In this document: positions 63,905-64,000 of the stretch, in pieces
Numbering within the stretch: position 1 is the stretch's first letter
Layout: each line of letters starts with the position of its first letter
NCBI RefSeq assembly: GCF_022012305.1
Contig: NZ_JAKLTM010000001.1
Coordinates: 868,001 to 932,000, forward strand
Direction of reading: 5' to 3'
Origin: Ramlibacter paludis
GTDB lineage: Bacteria > Pseudomonadota > Gammaproteobacteria > Burkholderiales > Burkholderiaceae_C
Length of the DNA: 64,000 nucleotides
Program-made: the position numbers and the translations under genes
The notes under the pieces: model-generated
Seen by the model: only the letters and a program-made list of their open reading frames with translations
Databases searched by the model: none
Told to the model about the DNA's origin: nothing

Positions 63905-64000
63905 CGGCAGTGCCGCTCTTCCCTCTGGCGCGGGCCATTGTGCCAGCGGCCCCCGGGGCCGGGGGTAGGAAGTGTCCTACGGTGCGGAATGTAGGTCGCT

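Noticed and set aside
1..64000. CRISPR arrays, insertion sequences, integrase or att sites
   Set aside because: No regularly spaced repeats, transposase motifs or tRNA-proximal integrase were seen.

Overview
The window is high-GC bacterial chromosome, almost fully coding, with no rRNA, CRISPR array, transposase or phage block. Gene content and order point to a betaproteobacterium of the order Burkholderiales, most likely a Comamonadaceae member (Ramlibacter/Variovorax-like). The pointers are two Bug-type solute receptors, the FmdB-DUF502-aspS-nudB order, a rubrerythrin/GlpC-like/DUF3501 operon, a giant FAD/Fe-S fusion oxidase, a short H-NS family protein, and an AspRS carrying the non-discriminating signature. 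The genus is inference; the order is fairly secure.

Layout. 1-5.1 kb: end of an exopolysaccharide locus (tyrosine phosphatase, Wza-like exporter, YjbH-like outer-membrane protein, priming sugar transferase) with an H-NS-family gene inside it. 5.4-6.7 kb: an orphan lipoprotein with a good terminator, a VanZ-like protein, tRNA-Leu(CAA). 6.7-14 kb: cysM, Nudix hydrolase, TusA-like protein, sugar mutarotase, galU, a degenerate 2-hydroxyacid dehydrogenase, valS. 14-16.6 kb: a coupled VOC protein / FAD monooxygenase / DUF2783 operon behind a promoter with repeated palindromic boxes. 16.7-19.1 kb: rubrerythrin, Fe-S protein, DUF3501. 19.1-24.1 kb: complete ugpBAECQ for glycerol-3-phosphate or glycerophosphodiester uptake. 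24.2-28.1 kb: 1299-residue FAD/Fe-S oxidase. 28.3-31.3 kb: two-module FecR protein and a TpsB-like outer-membrane transporter. 31.4-35.7 kb: ubiquinone block ubiE, ubiJ, ubiB with DUF971 and Tim44-like genes. 35.8-40.2 kb: sodium/solute symporter, FmdB, DUF502, aspS. 40.2-45.3 kb: nudB, YbhP-like phosphodiesterase, clsB, ligase-associated exonuclease and ATP-dependent DNA ligase. 45.4-49.3 kb: folE, BLUF photoreceptor, EamA exporter, DUF429, flavodoxin-like reductase. 49.3-54.9 kb: SulP transporter, sulfatase and two Bug receptors on the minus strand, divergent from a MarR regulator across a 19-bp palindrome. 54.9-57.9 kb: thioredoxin-like protein and the ligase-associated DEXH helicase. 58-61.3 kb: envelope/stress genes (two BON lipoproteins, a zinc metallopeptidase, YqjE- and YqjD-like proteins). 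61.4-63.9 kb: CHASE3 histidine kinase, NarL-type regulator and a lone receiver.

The most system-like units are (i) the MarR / Bug-Bug-sulfatase-SulP locus, which reads as import, desulfation and sulfate handling of an organic sulfate ester; (ii) the DNA-end-repair module (exonuclease, ligase, helicase), split by about 10 kb and coupled to clsB; (iii) the VOC / FAD-monooxygenase / DUF2783 operon; and (iv) the folE-BLUF pair. Many genes are linked by 4-base ATGA or GTGA overlaps, and several convergent pairs share or abut stop codons. Protein names rest on motif recognition by eye; no database search was run.
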